From positions 11,600,445-11,664,444 of the forward strand of contig NC_090735.1 in NCBI RefSeq assembly GCF_036898095.1: DNA of 64,000 nt. The letters are read 5' to 3'. The stretch's first letter is position 1. Every line of letters begins with the position of its first letter. A program made the translations under genes and the position numbers. Below are positions 1-8,679 of this stretch, piece after piece. A model generated the notes under the pieces. It searched no databases and was not told the DNA's origin. It worked only from the letters and a program-made list of their open reading frames with translations. Source of the stretch: Palaemon carinicauda. Its lineage: Eukaryota > Arthropoda > Malacostraca > Decapoda > Palaemonidae.

Positions 1-191
1 AGGAGACTCCCCTTCGGAGGACCGATGGTCCCGACGATCTCCCCCGAGGCCGCATCCGCCGTAAGGCTCACCGCCCTCTACGCCACAAGGGCCTCCCTTC
101 CCCTTACAGGGGGACTAAGAGGCGCCTTTTTGGGTCTTCGTCCTCCGGGGGGGACTCTCCTCGTCAGCCTCAACCGACTGCTCCGCCCTCC
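1..191 (+). other. DIRS 5' region upstream of ORF1 Met
   Basis: GC-rich sequence continuous in composition with ORF1. It could be 5' untranslated sequence or an upstream in-frame part of ORF1 if the true start lies outside the window. No terminal repeat, promoter or primer-like element was recognised. Confidence 0.4.
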
Positions 192-3100
192 TTGAACCTC
201 TCTGCGGACCGCTCTCCATCTCCTGCCGGATCTTCGCCTTCTGGAGAACTCGTCACCCGACGGGCAACGGTCCCTTCGGGGCTAAGGGATTCTTCCCTTA
301 CGCGAGCAGGGCCAGCGCACAAGCGCTCTCCTGCTCGCCAGCGATCTCCTGCTCGCCAGCGATCTCCTGCTCGCCAGCGATCTCCTGCTCGTCGACGATC
401 TCCTGCTCGCCAAGACTCTCCTGCTCGCCGACGCTCACCTGCTCGTCGGCTCTCTCCTGAGGTTCGCCCCCCTCGCCAGCGCTCTCCTGCTCGTCAGCTC
501 TCTTCCGAGCGTCAGGGCTCATTTGAGGACCATCGCCCTGCGGTCTCTGACCACCCTTTAGTTCCTGCTGAACTCCCTGCTCACCATCCACCTGGTCCTG
601 TGGCTACGCAACATCGTGCTGCGCGTGTGTCAGAAACACATGTTCGCCAACGCGCCAGCGATCTTCCCGTTCCTGCTCGTGAACCTATCCTCTCACAGGA
701 CACGCGTCGACCTTCTGCTCGCCAGCGATCACCAGCTCGCCAGCGATCACCAGTTCGCCAGCGATCACCTTCACATGCTGCCCGCCATCGCACGAACCTG
801 CATGATCGCCCGCTTACGCATGCTGCTCCTCATCGCAATACCCTGAACGATCGCCCTCCTGCGGATGCTGATCACCATCGCACCCTTTCTCGCGATCATT
901 CACCTGCGCATGCTGCTCGCCATCGCACATCCCTGCACGATCGCCCGCTTACGCATGCTGCTCCTCATCGCAATACCCTGAACGATCGCCCTCCTGCGGA
1001 TGCTGATCACCATCGCACCCTTTCTCGCGATCATTCACCTGCGCATGCTGCTCGCCATCGCACAACCCTGCACGATCGCCCGCTTACGCATGCTGCTCCT
1101 CATCGCACAACCCTGAACGATCGCCTTCCTGCGGATGCTGATCACCATCGCACCCTTTCACGCGATCATTCACCTACGCATGCTGCTCGCCATCGCACAA
1201 CCCTGAACGATCGCCCGCTTACGCATGCTGCTCCTCATCGCGCAACCCTGAACGACCGCCCTCTTGCGCGCAATCATTCACCTTCACATGCTGCTCGCCA
1301 TCGCTTACCATCACGTGGTCATTATCGCCAGCGATCTTCTTCACCTACGCGGCAGCACGATCCCTCGCCGTCGCGCCATCGCTTGCGTTCGTCGCCTCGG
1401 ACACGTGTTCATTTACCTGCCCACCCTCACGCCCACTCGCCTGCGCGCCCGCGTGATCGCTCGCCTGCGCGCCCGCGCGATCGCTCGCCTGCGCGCCCGC
1501 GCGACCGCTCGCCTGCGCGCCCGCGCGACCGCTCGCCTGTGCGCCCGCGCGATCACCCGCGCAACCATTCGCCTTTGCGCGACCGTTCACCCTCGCGCGA
1601 CCATAGTTCGCGGCGAATTCCACAGCCGGTGGTAGCAGCAGGGACGCATGCTCCTAGACGGCACTCGGGATCACCTCCATCCAAGCACAGGTTGGTATTG
1701 CAGGACGAGGACAGGTCATTACAGCATTCTTCCCCACCTTCTTTTCAGGCAGGTACCGTCGTGTCCACTCCAAAGGATCGCCCGATCCCTTTCACCTTAG
1801 CGAGGATTTCGGACTCTGTGTCCTTTGAGCAGCAGACTTGGTTTGGTCCGCTGGCACGGGCGTTAGTGAGGGTTATGAAACCAGCACTCGCCGGCCAGGG
1901 TAACAAACCAGCGGCTGTCTCTCCTACGCTGAAGAGAAAGAGAGGAGTGGACTTCGTGGTGACTTCCCCCAGGGCGAAGTTGGTTCCCAAGAGGTCGGTC
2001 TCGAGGGTCCCCTCTCCTGCACGAGTACTCTCTCCTTCTCCCGTGGACGAGGCCTTTCCGTCCTCAGGTGAGTCCAGTGGACCGGTAGTCTTCCCCCCGG
2101 CACCAGGGGGGGAGACTTCGCTTCAGGCAGGAGAATCGTCTCGTGAGGAAGGGGCCCCTCGAACCTCGTTGTTGGGATCCTGTATCCCTCCTAGGAGGGA
2201 GCCCAAGGATTCCAAGACCATCCCTAAATCCTCTGCAAGGATTCGACAGGAACCCATGACTACCCAGGGGAATGTCCACGTATCACCCCAGGAAGAGATT
2301 CCTGGGGCAGGAGACTTAGCTGCCAGCCCGCAGGGAGGAGAACAGCAAGAGTCCGAACATGCCTTCTGGCAGGTCCTAAGCCTGATAAGGCAACTTAACA
2401 GTCTTACGGATCCAGTCATCCCCCCCCGTGAAGGCAAAGACACAATTCTGGATGAAGTGTTCGACGTTCGGAAGGCCCCTAAGACCAGTGCAGCTCTGCC
2501 CTGGTCTCGGGGGCTGAAGAGTGCCAGAGCTAGGGCCAATGCTCAGCTCGCACTTCTTGCCTCCTCCAGTCGTTCCACTGCCGGGAACAAACTCATCCCT
2601 CCTCCTCGCCTTCAGCAGAGGAGGTATTTCGAGATCCTGGGTGAGCACAACCTCGCTCTTCCGCTCCATCACTCTGTGGAGGAGCTGGCGAAGGGAGTTC
2701 CCTTGGAGAAACTCTCTGCCCGGCAGGTGTCGTTCTCGGCGGCAGAGATCCTTAACCCCGAGAAGGTCGCTAAGTGTGCCATGCAGGCCACTTCGTGGCT
2801 GGACTTCTGGTTAGGATCTCTGGGCATCCTATTGCGATCTGAGGACTTGTCCAAGGAGACCAATAGGAAGGCCCTAGAGACCTTCTTGCTCTCGGGCACC
2901 CGCTCCATCGAGTTCTTGGCGCACCAGGTTACCACCCTGTGGGCCAACTCGGTGTTGAAGCGTCCCGATGCTGTGTCCGAGAGATTCCATCCGAAGGTCC
3001 CCGCCGTAGATGTGTGTAGGCTCCGACATGCCTCCCTCCTGGGGGAGAGCCTGTTTGAGCCTCAAGACTTGGAGCGAACGGCTGAGAGGTGGAGGAAATC

Positions 3101-3323
3101 CAGCACGGACTCCCTCCTCCACAGGGCCCTTACAACTCGGCCCTATAAGCCTCCAGCCCCGCCACAACAGCAGCAACAGCCTCGTAAGGCTCCAAAACAG
3201 GCACCGGCAGCTAAGAAAGTGGTGTCTAAGCCCCAGCCCTTTCCAGCCAAGGTCAAGAGGGGTGGTAAGTCCTCCAGGGGAGGCAAGACTTCTAGGGGTG
3301 GCGGCCGCGGCCGCAAGCCCTAG
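192..3323 (+). CDS. DIRS ORF1, gag-like protein with RS-type repeats
   Basis: A 1043-residue open frame with no internal stop. Residues about 45-110 carry reiterated RSPARQ hexapeptides (18-bp unit). Residues about 190-375 carry 15-residue units rich in His, Arg, Asp and Ala, grouped into a 45-residue (135-bp) higher-order repeat whose copies begin near 871, 1006 and 1141. Residues about 415-460 repeat SPARPRDR (24-bp unit). The second half is non-repetitive and ends in a Pro/Gln stretch (PPAPPQQQQQP) followed by an RGG-like basic tail (SSRGGKTSRGGGRGRKP). No CCHC zinc knuckle was seen. By position it is the nucleocapsid-like ORF1 of DIRS elements. RNA or nucleic-acid binding is inferred from the RS and RGG composition. 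The start at 192 is the first Met seen; an upstream start cannot be excluded. Confidence 0.8.
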   Translation: MNLSADRSPSPAGSSPSGELVTRRATVPSGLRDSSLTRAGPAHKRSPARQRSPARQRSPARQRSPARRRSPARQDSPARRRSPARRLSPEVRPPRQRSPARQLSSERQGSFEDHRPAVSDHPLVPAELPAHHPPGPVATQHRAARVSETHVRQRASDLPVPAREPILSQDTRRPSARQRSPARQRSPVRQRSPSHAARHRTNLHDRPLTHAAPHRNTLNDRPPADADHHRTLSRDHSPAHAARHRTSLHDRPLTHAAPHRNTLNDRPPADADHHRTLSRDHSPAHAARHRTTLHDRPLTHAAPHRTTLNDRLPADADHHRTLSRDHSPTHAARHRTTLNDRPLTHAAPHRATLNDRPLARNHSPSHAARHRLPSRGHYRQRSSSPTRQHDPSPSRHRLRSSPRTRVHLPAHPHAHSPARPRDRSPARPRDRSPARPRDRSPARPRDRSPVRPRDHPRNHSPLRDRSPSRDHSSRRIPQPVVAAGTHAPRRHSGSPPSKHRLVLQDEDRSLQHSSPPSFQAGTVVSTPKDRPIPFTLARISDSVSFEQQTWFGPLARALVRVMKPALAGQGNKPAAVSPTLKRKRGVDFVVTSPRAKLVPKRSVSRVPSPARVLSPSPVDEAFPSSGESSGPVVFPPAPGGETSLQAGESSREEGAPRTSLLGSCIPPRREPKDSKTIPKSSARIRQEPMTTQGNVHVSPQEEIPGAGDLAASPQGGEQQESEHAFWQVLSLIRQLNSLTDPVIPPREGKDTILDEVFDVRKAPKTSAALPWSRGLKSARARANAQLALLASSSRSTAGNKLIPPPRLQQRRYFEILGEHNLALPLHHSVEELAKGVPLEKLSARQVSFSAAEILNPEKVAKCAMQATSWLDFWLGSLGILLRSEDLSKETNRKALETFLLSGTRSIEFLAHQVTTLWANSVLKRPDAVSERFHPKVPAVDVCRLRHASLLGESLFEPQDLERTAERWRKSSTDSLLHRALTTRPYKPPAPPQQQQQPRKAPKQAPAAKKVVSKPQPFPAKVKRGGKSSRGGKTSRGGGRGRKP
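312..510 (+). repeat. 18-bp coding tandem repeat (RSPARQ) inside ORF1
   Basis: Head-to-tail units of the type gcgatctcctgctcgcca encode RSPARQ/R. The central units are nearly identical at DNA level, with variants such as RSPARR and DSPARR. The unit is a multiple of three, so copy-number change keeps ORF1 open. Confidence 0.8.
780..1260 (+). repeat. 135-bp higher-order coding repeat made of 45-bp units inside ORF1
   Basis: The block beginning atcaccatcgcacc recurs at 871, 1006 and 1141, an exact 135-bp period. Each block splits into three 45-bp (15-residue) subunits that share an HR..L..DR/DH..A pattern. All periods are multiples of three. Partial units flank the three full ones. Confidence 0.8.
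1434..1580 (+). repeat. 24-bp coding tandem repeat (SPARPRDR) inside ORF1
   Basis: About five head-to-tail copies of a 24-bp unit encode SPARPRDR, with late variants SPVRPRDH and SPLRDR. It is a third, independent repeat family in the same disordered N-half. Confidence 0.75.
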
Positions 3324-3324
3324 G

Positions 3325-5395
3325 GGTGGCAGTCCCCCTGCGTGTCCACCTGTGGGGGGATGCCTTCAGCGGTGCGTCCGCAGGTGGCAACATCTCGGGG
3401 CCGATGCTTGGACGATCTCGGTGATCGGCCAAGGTTATCGCGTCCCGTTCACGTCATCTCAACCTCCCCTGACAGCGAATCCAGTGTCGTTGAGCTCCTA
3501 TGCCATGGGATCGGCAAAGGGGCTGGCCCTTCAGGCCGAAGTCAAGACCATGTTCGAGAAGGGTGCTCTCCAGGAGGTCGTGGACGGCTCTCCAGGCTTC
3601 TTCAGTCGACTCTTTCTTGTAAAGAAGGCTACTGGAGACTGGAGACCCGTCATCGATCTCTCGGCTCTGAACAGGTTTGTCAAACAAACCCGGTTCAGCA
3701 TGGAGACAGCAGACACGGTCAGACTTGCGGTGAGACCACAAGACTTCATGTGTACACTGGATCTAAAGGATGCGTACTTCCAGATCCCAATCCATCCGTC
3801 TTCCAGGAAGTACCTGAGATTCTGCCTAGACAACAAGATCTACCAGTTCAAGGTGCTGTGTTTCGGTCTCTCCACAGCTCCTCAGGTGTTCACCAGAGTG
3901 TTCACCCTGATTTCGACTTGGGCGCACAGGAACGGCATTCGTCTCCTTCGTTTTAGACGATTGGCTGATCCTAGCAGACTCGGAGTAGACCCTTCTTCGA
4001 CACCGAGACAGGCTTCTAGATCTTTGCCAGGATCTGGGGATCGTGGTAAACCTCGAGAAGTCCTCTCTGCAGCCGTCCCAACGACTGGTTTATCTAGGCA
4101 TGCTAATAGACACCAATCTCCACAAAGCCTTTCCATCAGACGACCGGATAGCAAGGCTGAGGAGGGTGGCGGAACCTTTCCTCAGGCGAAAAGAACTCCC
4201 CGCCCAATCGTGGTTGCGTCTCTTGGGCCACCTATCCTCCCTGGCCCGTCTGGTTCCAAACAGCCGCCTCAGGATGAGATCCCTTCAATGGCGGCTCAAG
4301 TCCCGGTGGAATCAAGGATCCGATTCCCCGGACACTCTGATCCCAATGGGGTCTCTGGAACAGACGGACTTGCGGTGGTGGCTGGCCGACGAGAACCTGC
4401 GAAAGGGAGTGAGTCTTCTCGTCCTTCCCCCGGAATTGACTCTGTTTTCGGACGCGTCAAAAGAAGGGTGGGGGGCGCACGTTCTGAACCAGAGGGCCTC
4501 AGGCCTTTGGTCAGAATCAGAAAAGTGCCTACACATCAACCTGCTAGAATTGAAGGCCGTCTTTCTGGCCCTTCAACAGTTCCAACGGTTCCTGGCGGGT
4601 CACTCCGTGGTGGTGATGAGCGACAACACCACGGTAGTGGCTTATATCAACAAGCAGGGAGGCACTTTTTCGCAACAGCTATCCCATCTTGCAGTAGAGA
4701 CTCTGAGGTGGACCGAAACCCACTCGATAACACTATCAGCTCGCTTCATTCCTGGCAAGAGGAATGTGCTCGCCGACAGTCTGAGCAGGGCTTCGCAGAT
4801 AGTGAGTACCGAGTGGTCTTTGGATCCTCAGATAGCCAACAAAGTCCTGACTTTGTGGGGTTCCCCGACGGTGGACTTGTTCGCGACAGCCTTGAACTTC
4901 AAGCTGCCCCTGTACTGCTCACCAGTCCCGGACCCCAAGGCACTCTGGCAAGATGCTTTCCAGCAACGGTGGGACAACATCGACGTGTACACCTTCCCAC
5001 CATTCTGTCTGATGAGAAGGGTGCTCAACAGGACCAGACTATCGGTCAACTGTTCCATGACTCTAGTAGCTCCGCTATGGCATCACGCGGAATGGTTTCC
5101 GGACCTTCTGCAACTCCTGACGGAACTCCCAAGGGAGCTTCCTCCACGACACGAGCTTCTCAGACAACCCCACTCCGGTGTCCCTCACAGGGCCGTAGCC
5201 TCGCTTCGGCTTCACGCCTGGAGACTATCCAGCGTCTCCTCGCGGAGAGAGGCTTTTCGCAACAGGTTGCGGAGAGAATGTCTCGGCACCTGCGAAGGTC
5301 CTCTGAGGGAGTCTACCAAGCGAAGTGGAGAGTCTTTTGTGGTTGGTGTCGTGGAAGGGGTATCTCTCCACTCGATGCCACTATTCCAGCAATAG
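3325..5395 (+). pseudogene. DIRS RT-RNase H-methyltransferase-like ORF, frameshifted at the RT active site
   Basis: The first part (to about 3951) reads in the frame of base 3325 and shows RT fingers/palm: RPVIDLSALNRFV, then LDLKDAYFQIPI with the first catalytic Asp, then FGLSTAPQVFTR. The catalytic YxDD box follows, but its LDD residues (3953-3961) are in the next frame, so one base appears lost within the TTTT run at 3951-3954. The second frame stays open to 5395. It holds the RT thumb, RNase H (FSDASKEGWG, ELKAVFLAL, MSDNTTVVAYI, RNVLADSLSR) and a segment with DLFAT and FPPF at about 4870-5010 resembling the Dam-type methyltransferase domain of DIRS elements. The start is uncertain; it may be expressed by readthrough or an internal start after ORF1. 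Sequencing error in the T-run is an alternative to real inactivation. Confidence 0.85.
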
Positions 5396-6264
5396 CGGAC
5401 TTCCTTGTGTATCTGCGAGAAGAAATGCGCCTTTCTGTCTCGGCAGTGAAAGGCTATCGCTCAGCCTTAAGCTTGGCCTTCAGATTGAAGGGCGTGGATA
5501 TTTCTTCATCGCTAGAACTCTCTTTACTCATACGTAGCTATGAGCTTACCTGCCCCCAGTCGGAAGTGAGACCCCCTCCTTGGAACGTGGTTCGAGTTCT
5601 CAGGTCTCTCAAGAGACCTCCCTTCGAGCCATTACGCCAGGCCTCCGATCGCCACCTGTCTTGGAAGACGGCTTTCCTACTCGCCTTGGCCTCGGCCAAG
5701 CGAGTTAGTGAACTTCATGGTCTCTCGTACGACATCGCCCATTCAAGGGGATGGGGGGAGGTAACGTTCAGGTTCGTCCCTGAGTTTGTGGCCAAGACTC
5801 AGAATCCTGGAGTGCCGGATCCTCGGTTCGACTCTTTCAGGATCGCGAGTCTCCGTTCTGTAACAAACGACCCAGACCAGCTGCTACTATGCCCAGTGAG
5901 GTGTCTGAGGTACTACTTGAAGAGAACGGCTGCAGTCCGTCCTCATGTGCGAGCTTTGTTTGTGAGCACAGGCAGGACAAAGAGGAGGGTCACAAGGAAC
6001 ACCATCTCTGCTTGGATTCGAAGGGTTATCCACCATGCCCTGAATCCTGACCCTCCTCCGTCACGTCGCCCTCGGGCCCACGATGTCAGGGGTATTGCTA
6101 CATCCCTGGCCTTCAAGAGAAACTTCTCTGTGACGCAGGTACTTCAAGCGGGGGTCTGGAAGCGTCAAACGACCTTCACAGCCCACTACCTGCAAGACGT
6201 GACCCACAGGAGCCTCGATACGTTCTCTATCGGCCCTGTGGTGGCTGCACAACAGCTGGTCTAA
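5077..6264 (+). CDS. DIRS tyrosine recombinase
   Basis: Intact open frame of about 395 residues if Met 5077 is used; Met at 5092 or 5278 are alternatives. An N-terminal core-binding-like segment (VYQAKWRVFCGWC, then DFLVYLREE and VKGYRSALS) precedes the catalytic domain. The catalytic tetrad is visible: Arg about 209 in AKRVSELHGL, His 335 and Arg 338 in HDVRG, Tyr 371 in AHYLQDV. These match phage-integrase-type tyrosine recombinases, which DIRS elements are thought to use to insert a circular cDNA. It overlaps the preceding RT-RNase H frame by about 320 bp in a different frame. No broken residue was seen. Confidence 0.88.
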   Translation: MASRGMVSGPSATPDGTPKGASSTTRASQTTPLRCPSQGRSLASASRLETIQRLLAERGFSQQVAERMSRHLRRSSEGVYQAKWRVFCGWCRGRGISPLDATIPAIADFLVYLREEMRLSVSAVKGYRSALSLAFRLKGVDISSSLELSLLIRSYELTCPQSEVRPPPWNVVRVLRSLKRPPFEPLRQASDRHLSWKTAFLLALASAKRVSELHGLSYDIAHSRGWGEVTFRFVPEFVAKTQNPGVPDPRFDSFRIASLRSVTNDPDQLLLCPVRCLRYYLKRTAAVRPHVRALFVSTGRTKRRVTRNTISAWIRRVIHHALNPDPPPSRRPRAHDVRGIATSLAFKRNFSVTQVLQAGVWKRQTTFTAHYLQDVTHRSLDTFSIGPVVAAQQLV

Positions 6265-6781
6265 CCTCAGGCTCCTTTTTGGACAAGTAGCAGTAGGTTG
6301 AGGGCGTTGTTACCCGGTCTTAGTCTGTGTGAATGAAAGAGTATGTCTGACCCTTACTTCTTTCTTCATTCTCCCCTCTCTTGGGGAAGCAGCATCCTGG
6401 TCCTCGCATAGCTGACCTCGACCTCTGCAGGTAACCCATGCTTCTTTGTGCTCCTAGTATTAAGCTTAATACTGTTGCGTCTCCCATACCCTGACGAGGT
6501 GGTATGGGGAACGTCCTATCCTAGAATTCCTATCTGAAGGTCTCAAGGTCAACTTCATAGGACGAGTCACACTCTCCTCCTCACACTACTTATGTAGGCC
6601 ACTCGTTCCTAGCGATGCTAGGAACCTGTGAGGTACAGGGGCTCCCTCTCTCTAGTGCTGCTCACTAAGGGATCGAGCCCCCGGGCAAGCCGAAGTCAGT
6701 AAGGCTGGGGACTTTCCACCCTTCCTAAGGGGTAAGTCACCCTTTGTAAATAGCGTGGTTTGTATTTCGGTTACGGAACAA
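6265..6781 (+). other. DIRS 3' untranslated region
   Basis: Non-coding sequence after the recombinase stop. It contains no ORF of note. From 6745 it carries a diverged direct copy of the later 59-bp arm (begins tgtaaatagcgtggtttgta), so three related arms cluster between 6745 and 7091. Confidence 0.6.
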
Positions 6782-7091
6782 ATGACAAATTCGAAGATAA
6801 TTTGTATTTTTCCTAACCATACAAACCTTAGCTATTTACACATATGTGCCCGCCATCCCTGACCCCCAAGTCAAGTCCTACCTCTAAGTGAAGTGAAGCA
6901 AGTCACCGGTGTGTGGAGGGGGGAGGGGTAGCAAGCTACCCTTCCCCACCCCCCGCTAACTAGCGCGGGGGTAATTAACCCTCGTTAAAAACTATTGGCT
7001 CGTCATTTCAGCTGCGCTAAAAGTAAACCATTTGTAAATAGCTAAGGTTTGTATGGTTAGGAAAAATACAAATTATCTTCGAATTTGTCAT
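6782..7091. repeat. Perfect 59-bp inverted repeat with 192-bp loop
   Basis: Arm 6782-6840 is the exact reverse complement of arm 7033-7091 (59 of 59 bases). The loop is GC-rich and holds a second hairpin (gggtagcaagctaccc, about 6925-6941). The repeat is either the right terminal/complementary region of the DIRS element or a separate foldback MITE inserted at its end. Confidence 0.85.
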
Positions 7092-8219
7092 ATTATAAAT
7101 CAAAAAAAGTAAATTACATAGGAATAAGAATATTTTTTAGAAATTAAGCTAAATTCTGTTAAGTTAATTTTAAGTTCAAGTGACACGCTATGTGTAAAGA
7201 AGTGATTTCATTAAAAATTCCCAGTTTCAACGACTCGGTATTAATTTCCTATTTTCTATACCGTTAGAACCTTGTCACTATTTTCAAATATTTTCCATGT
7301 TACCTTTTACAGCCTCCTTCATTATCATAATTTTTTTTTTTTTTTCAATCACCTAGCTTTATTTCCACAGAGATGCTACCTGCATCATTTTGAAACAGTT
7401 CCTGCAACTCTTGTTTAGGAACACAAACCCTGTTGTAAGCATTCCTTTCAGACGAAATAAGAGGGGTACCTAGTGATTTTATAGGGTTTTTTGGGGGCAA
7501 TTTTTATGTCAATAACTGTTAGAATCCTGCATATTTCAAGTCTGAGGACTACTGAAACAAGAAGATATGCCTTAAAAACCATACTTTACAAGGCAGACAA
7601 ACTCTGATAGAATCTATCCTAAAAGACACTTAGTTTAGGGTAAGGACACAGAGTCATTGTGAGTTTGCAGGGTGTCATAGGCCAACTCCTCTAATAATTA
7701 AAAACTAGTGGTCTTAGGTTAGGTAGGGAATTTTAGGTTACGTTTTACTGTGTATATATTTCCTTGTGAAATTTGGTTTCCCAGGCATAACTACATATGT
7801 TTCAGTCATACTTTTAACTTGAAAAATAATAAATTTGGAGGTTTATTTATTAGGGATTATCCTTTTAGCGAAGCTGAATCTAGCCATAAGACTTTTAGCA
7901 GCGAGGTGCTTCTAAATTGTCCAAAATGCCTAAAAATAAACCTGCAACACCACTTATTTTCTTTGATAGGATTATTGTTATAAATACTCACCATATTTTT
8001 TTTGTTTGAGATTAATCTTTTTGGGTGAGATGAATGCATCTCCCATGCAATATTTGAAAATACTTCAAAATACAGTACAGTACGGTCACTAAGAATACAG
8101 AATCCTTGGTCAGATTAGCTTTGTGGATGGAAGAAAAAGTGGAGTCCTTATTGGAATTTATTTTAATTCCAACCTTATTTATATATAATAAACAAAACAA
8201 TTACTCAAAACAACTTACA
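7092..8219. other. AT-rich spacer
   Basis: AT-rich sequence with short poly-T runs and only short, low-complexity ORFs. No domain, repeat family or RNA gene recognised. Confidence 0.6.
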
Positions 8220-8500
8220 TCAAATAGTAGATCCATAGTAATACTTTGTGATATTGCCCTACATTACCCTTTTCCCTAGACATGTCCTAAGGTACATAAA
8301 TAAGAGCTTGGTCCATTTATTCAAATGTCTTTATTATTGAACAATGACCACGGTCAATCTGAAATGAACATACAGTAAAACATATTTAGAATAAATGATG
8401 AACAATGTATATAACTCAAATGAACATAAAACATATTAAGAATAAATGATGAACAATGTATATAACTCAATGTTTATAACCCTCTATCTCCCCCCAAGTT
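8220..8500 (-). repeat. Possible 3' LTR and polypurine tract of the gypsy element
   Basis: Read on the minus strand, the pol tail is followed by a purine run (cttggggggagatagaggg, 8482-8500) typical of a polypurine tract. AT-rich sequence with AATAAA-like signals near 8310-8340 comes next. A 50-60 bp segment ending in gatgaacaatgtatataactc is duplicated at about 8365-8420 and 8421-8470. No matching 5' LTR was found beyond 11413, so the LTR call is an inference. Confidence 0.4.
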
Positions 8501-8679
8501 TTTAAACGGCCTTTTAAAATGTCTCTCGTGGAGGTCGGTTTAAAACTGATGTCAAAACATTGGGTGGCAATTAAACGTCCAAATTATAGGTTCATGAACA
8601 CTAAACTCCTGTTAGCATGTGAAGGAACGGAAACTTGAAAAACAATTATTGTCATGTGTTGATCATGATGACACTATAG

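Larger units (their letters stand above)
1..7091 (+). mobile_element. DIRS-like tyrosine-recombinase retrotransposon, left end outside the window
   Basis: Three ORFs in DIRS order are seen: a gag-like ORF1 (192-3323), RT-RNase H-methyltransferase-like (about 3325-5395), and a tyrosine recombinase (about 5077-6264). The recombinase replaces the DDE integrase of LTR elements, and the RT-RNase H ORF overlaps it in another frame, which is a DIRS hallmark. The stretch after the recombinase ends in a perfect inverted repeat (6782-6840 and 7033-7091). The 5' terminal repeat is not in the window and no matching left end can be shown, so the right boundary at 7091 is inferred. GC content is well above the AT-rich flanks. 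One frameshift in RT is the only clear lesion, so the copy looks young. Confidence 0.85.

Noticed and set aside
298..1623. Minus-strand and +2 frame ORFs inside DIRS ORF1
   Set aside because: Shadows of the in-frame coding repeats on the plus strand.
4043..5395. Separate 450-residue RNase H gene
   Set aside because: It is the downstream half of the frameshifted RT-RNase H ORF; its first Met is internal to the RT domain.
3010..6264. A single 1084-residue fusion protein
   Set aside because: The frame joins true RT sequence, about 1.2 kb of out-of-frame translation and the recombinase by coincidence of frame; domain content shows otherwise.
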